Below, piece by piece: positions 16,025 through 17,021 of a stretch of 17,021 nucleotides of DNA; within the stretch, counting starts at the first letter, position 1; each line of letters starts with the position of its first letter. The notes under the pieces were generated by a model. The model was not told the DNA's origin, made no database searches, and saw only the letters and a list, made by a program, of their open reading frames with translations. Origin of the DNA: Paenibacillus sp. oral taxon 786 str. D14 (GTDB lineage: Bacteria > Bacillota > Bacilli > Paenibacillales > Paenibacillaceae); NCBI RefSeq assembly GCF_000159955.1, contig NZ_GG695973.1, positions 7,619 to 24,639 on the forward strand, written 5' to 3'. Made by a program: the position numbers and the translations under genes.

Positions 16025-16030
16025 ATATAG

Positions 16031-16999
16031 TTACCTCTTTCTCGTCACAAAAGCGACCCAATCTTCTTCCCGGGCCGTCCGTTCCAGTTCGAAACCCGCG
16101 GCAATCAGCGCTTCTTGTACGGCTTGTTCTTTATTCTTATAAATCCCCGAGGCGATATAATAACCGCCGGGTGCCAATGCTTGATAGACATCCTCGATAA
16201 ACAGCAAAATGATCTCTGCCAAAATGTTAGCCACGACCACCCGTACCGGCAGCTTGATCTCTACACCCGTGCTGCCTTCTCCTTTCAGAACGGATAACAG
16301 GTCGCTTTCCACGACTTGGATCCGGTCCTCAAGACCATTCAGACGCGTGTTCTCCTTCGCACTAGATACGGCTACCGGATCCAGATCCAGCGCCAACACC
16401 TTGGAGGCACCAAGCCGACATGCTCCGATGGCCAGAATCCCTGAACCTGTGCCGACATCAATCACTTCGTCCCCTTCTTGGATAATGCTCTCAAGCGTGC
16501 GTAAGCAAAGGGATGTTGTTGGATGCGTACCTGTACCAAACGCCATACCAGGGTCCAGCTCGATAATTTGCTCGTTCGGCGAAACTGGTACATATTCCTC
16601 CCACGTTGGTTTGATCGTCAGTCTCTCAGAGACCCGCAGCGGCTTGAAATATTGCTTCCAATTGTTCGCCCAATCGTCCTCACTGACATCCCGCACGGAG
16701 ATCTCCGCAACCCCAGGATCGATATCAAAGCTCTTAAGTTCCTCGATGCGTGCGCGGACTTCCGCAATCACTTCGTCGATATCTAGTCCTTCCGGAAAAT
16801 ACCCGCTGATTTTCGCTTCTCCTTCAGGAATGTCATTAGGGGGAATTTCAAACCATTGTCCCAGTGAAGTATCCCGAGGTTTATCGTTATCGACGTGCTC
16901 TTCAATGGTTACCCCGCCTGCGCCTGCTTCATGCAGGAAGTTGGAAACCATCTCCACCGCTTCTTCCGTCGTATGTATAGTTATTTCTTTCCAAATCAT
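16031..16999 (-). CDS. prmA: Ribosomal protein L11 methyltransferase PrmA
   Basis: PrmA methylates ribosomal protein L11 at lysine side chains and the N-terminus. The 322-residue protein has an N-terminal substrate-recognition domain (about 1-100), the linker signature EDDWANNWKQYFKP (107-120), the family motif DPGMAFGTGTHPTT (149-162), the SAM-binding motif VIDVGTGSGIL (179-189), an acidic loop LDLDPVAV (204-211) and VVANILAEI (255-263). Length is typical (Bacillus about 311). The ATG at 16999 is complete, with a perfect AAGGAGG 10 nt upstream, and lies 22 nt from the right edge. In Bacillus this gene follows dnaK-dnaJ, so dnaJ may lie just beyond the window; that is inference. It is followed after 6 nt by the M50 protease gene. 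Confidence 0.97.
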   Translation of the reverse strand: MIWKEITIHTTEEAVEMVSNFLHEAGAGGVTIEEHVDNDKPRDTSLGQWFEIPPNDIPEGEAKISGYFPEGLDIDEVIAEVRARIEELKSFDIDPGVAEISVRDVSEDDWANNWKQYFKPLRVSERLTIKPTWEEYVPVSPNEQIIELDPGMAFGTGTHPTTSLCLRTLESIIQEGDEVIDVGTGSGILAIGACRLGASKVLALDLDPVAVSSAKENTRLNGLEDRIQVVESDLLSVLKGEGSTGVEIKLPVRVVVANILAEIILLFIEDVYQALAPGGYYIASGIYKNKEQAVQEALIAAGFELERTAREEDWVAFVTRKR

Positions 17000-17021
17000 C
17001 GTATGATTTCCTCCTTGACTT

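Noticed and set aside
1..17021. Mobile elements, CRISPR arrays, defence or biosynthetic clusters
   Set aside because: No transposase or integrase, no regular repeat array, and every large frame belongs to a recognised housekeeping family.

Overview
The window reads as an ordinary chromosomal segment of a GC-rich, Gram-positive Bacillota bacterium, most likely of the Paenibacillaceae. The reasons are AddAB in place of RecBCD, an addB-addA-sbcD-sbcC gene order like that of Bacillus, a prmA/rsmE/mtaB block like the one that follows dnaK-dnaJ in Bacillus, and strong GGAGG-type ribosome binding sites. The genus is an inference from gene content and style; no search was run. Every gene except one lies on the minus strand, so the biological order runs from right to left.

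Right part (about 17.0 to 13.1 kb): prmA (ribosomal protein L11 methyltransferase), an M50 site-2-type membrane protease, rsmE (16S rRNA m3U1498 methyltransferase) and mtaB (tRNA methylthiotransferase). They look like a co-oriented transcription unit concerned with ribosome and tRNA modification, possibly with an internal promoter before rsmE, and closed by a 13-bp hairpin. It is probably the tail of a dnaK-type operon that continues beyond the right edge.

Middle (13.1 to 9.7 kb): a small Nudix hydrolase gene with its own good promoter and an unusually long, hairpin-rich leader of about 190 nt. It ends in a long-stem terminator. The single plus-strand gene, a Na+/phosphate cotransporter-family membrane protein, converges on it. 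Next is a divergently transcribed class I rRNA methyltransferase (RlmI/YwbD family) that carries two extra linker segments and has a strong terminator.

Left part (9.6 kb to 1): the double-strand-break processing operon addB-addA-sbcD-sbcC, with ATGA start/stop overlaps at addB/addA and sbcD/sbcC. AddAB resects and recombines broken ends. SbcCD is the Mre11/Rad50-type nuclease that opens hairpins and blocked ends. sbcC is cut off by the left edge of the window.

No mobile elements, tRNA or rRNA genes, CRISPR arrays or obvious defence islands were seen, and I did not find a new multi-gene system. The best leads are regulatory or structural: the Nudix leader, the long inverted repeat between the convergent genes, the G8 tract at the rsmE/mtaB junction, and the insertions in AddA and in the RlmI-like enzyme.
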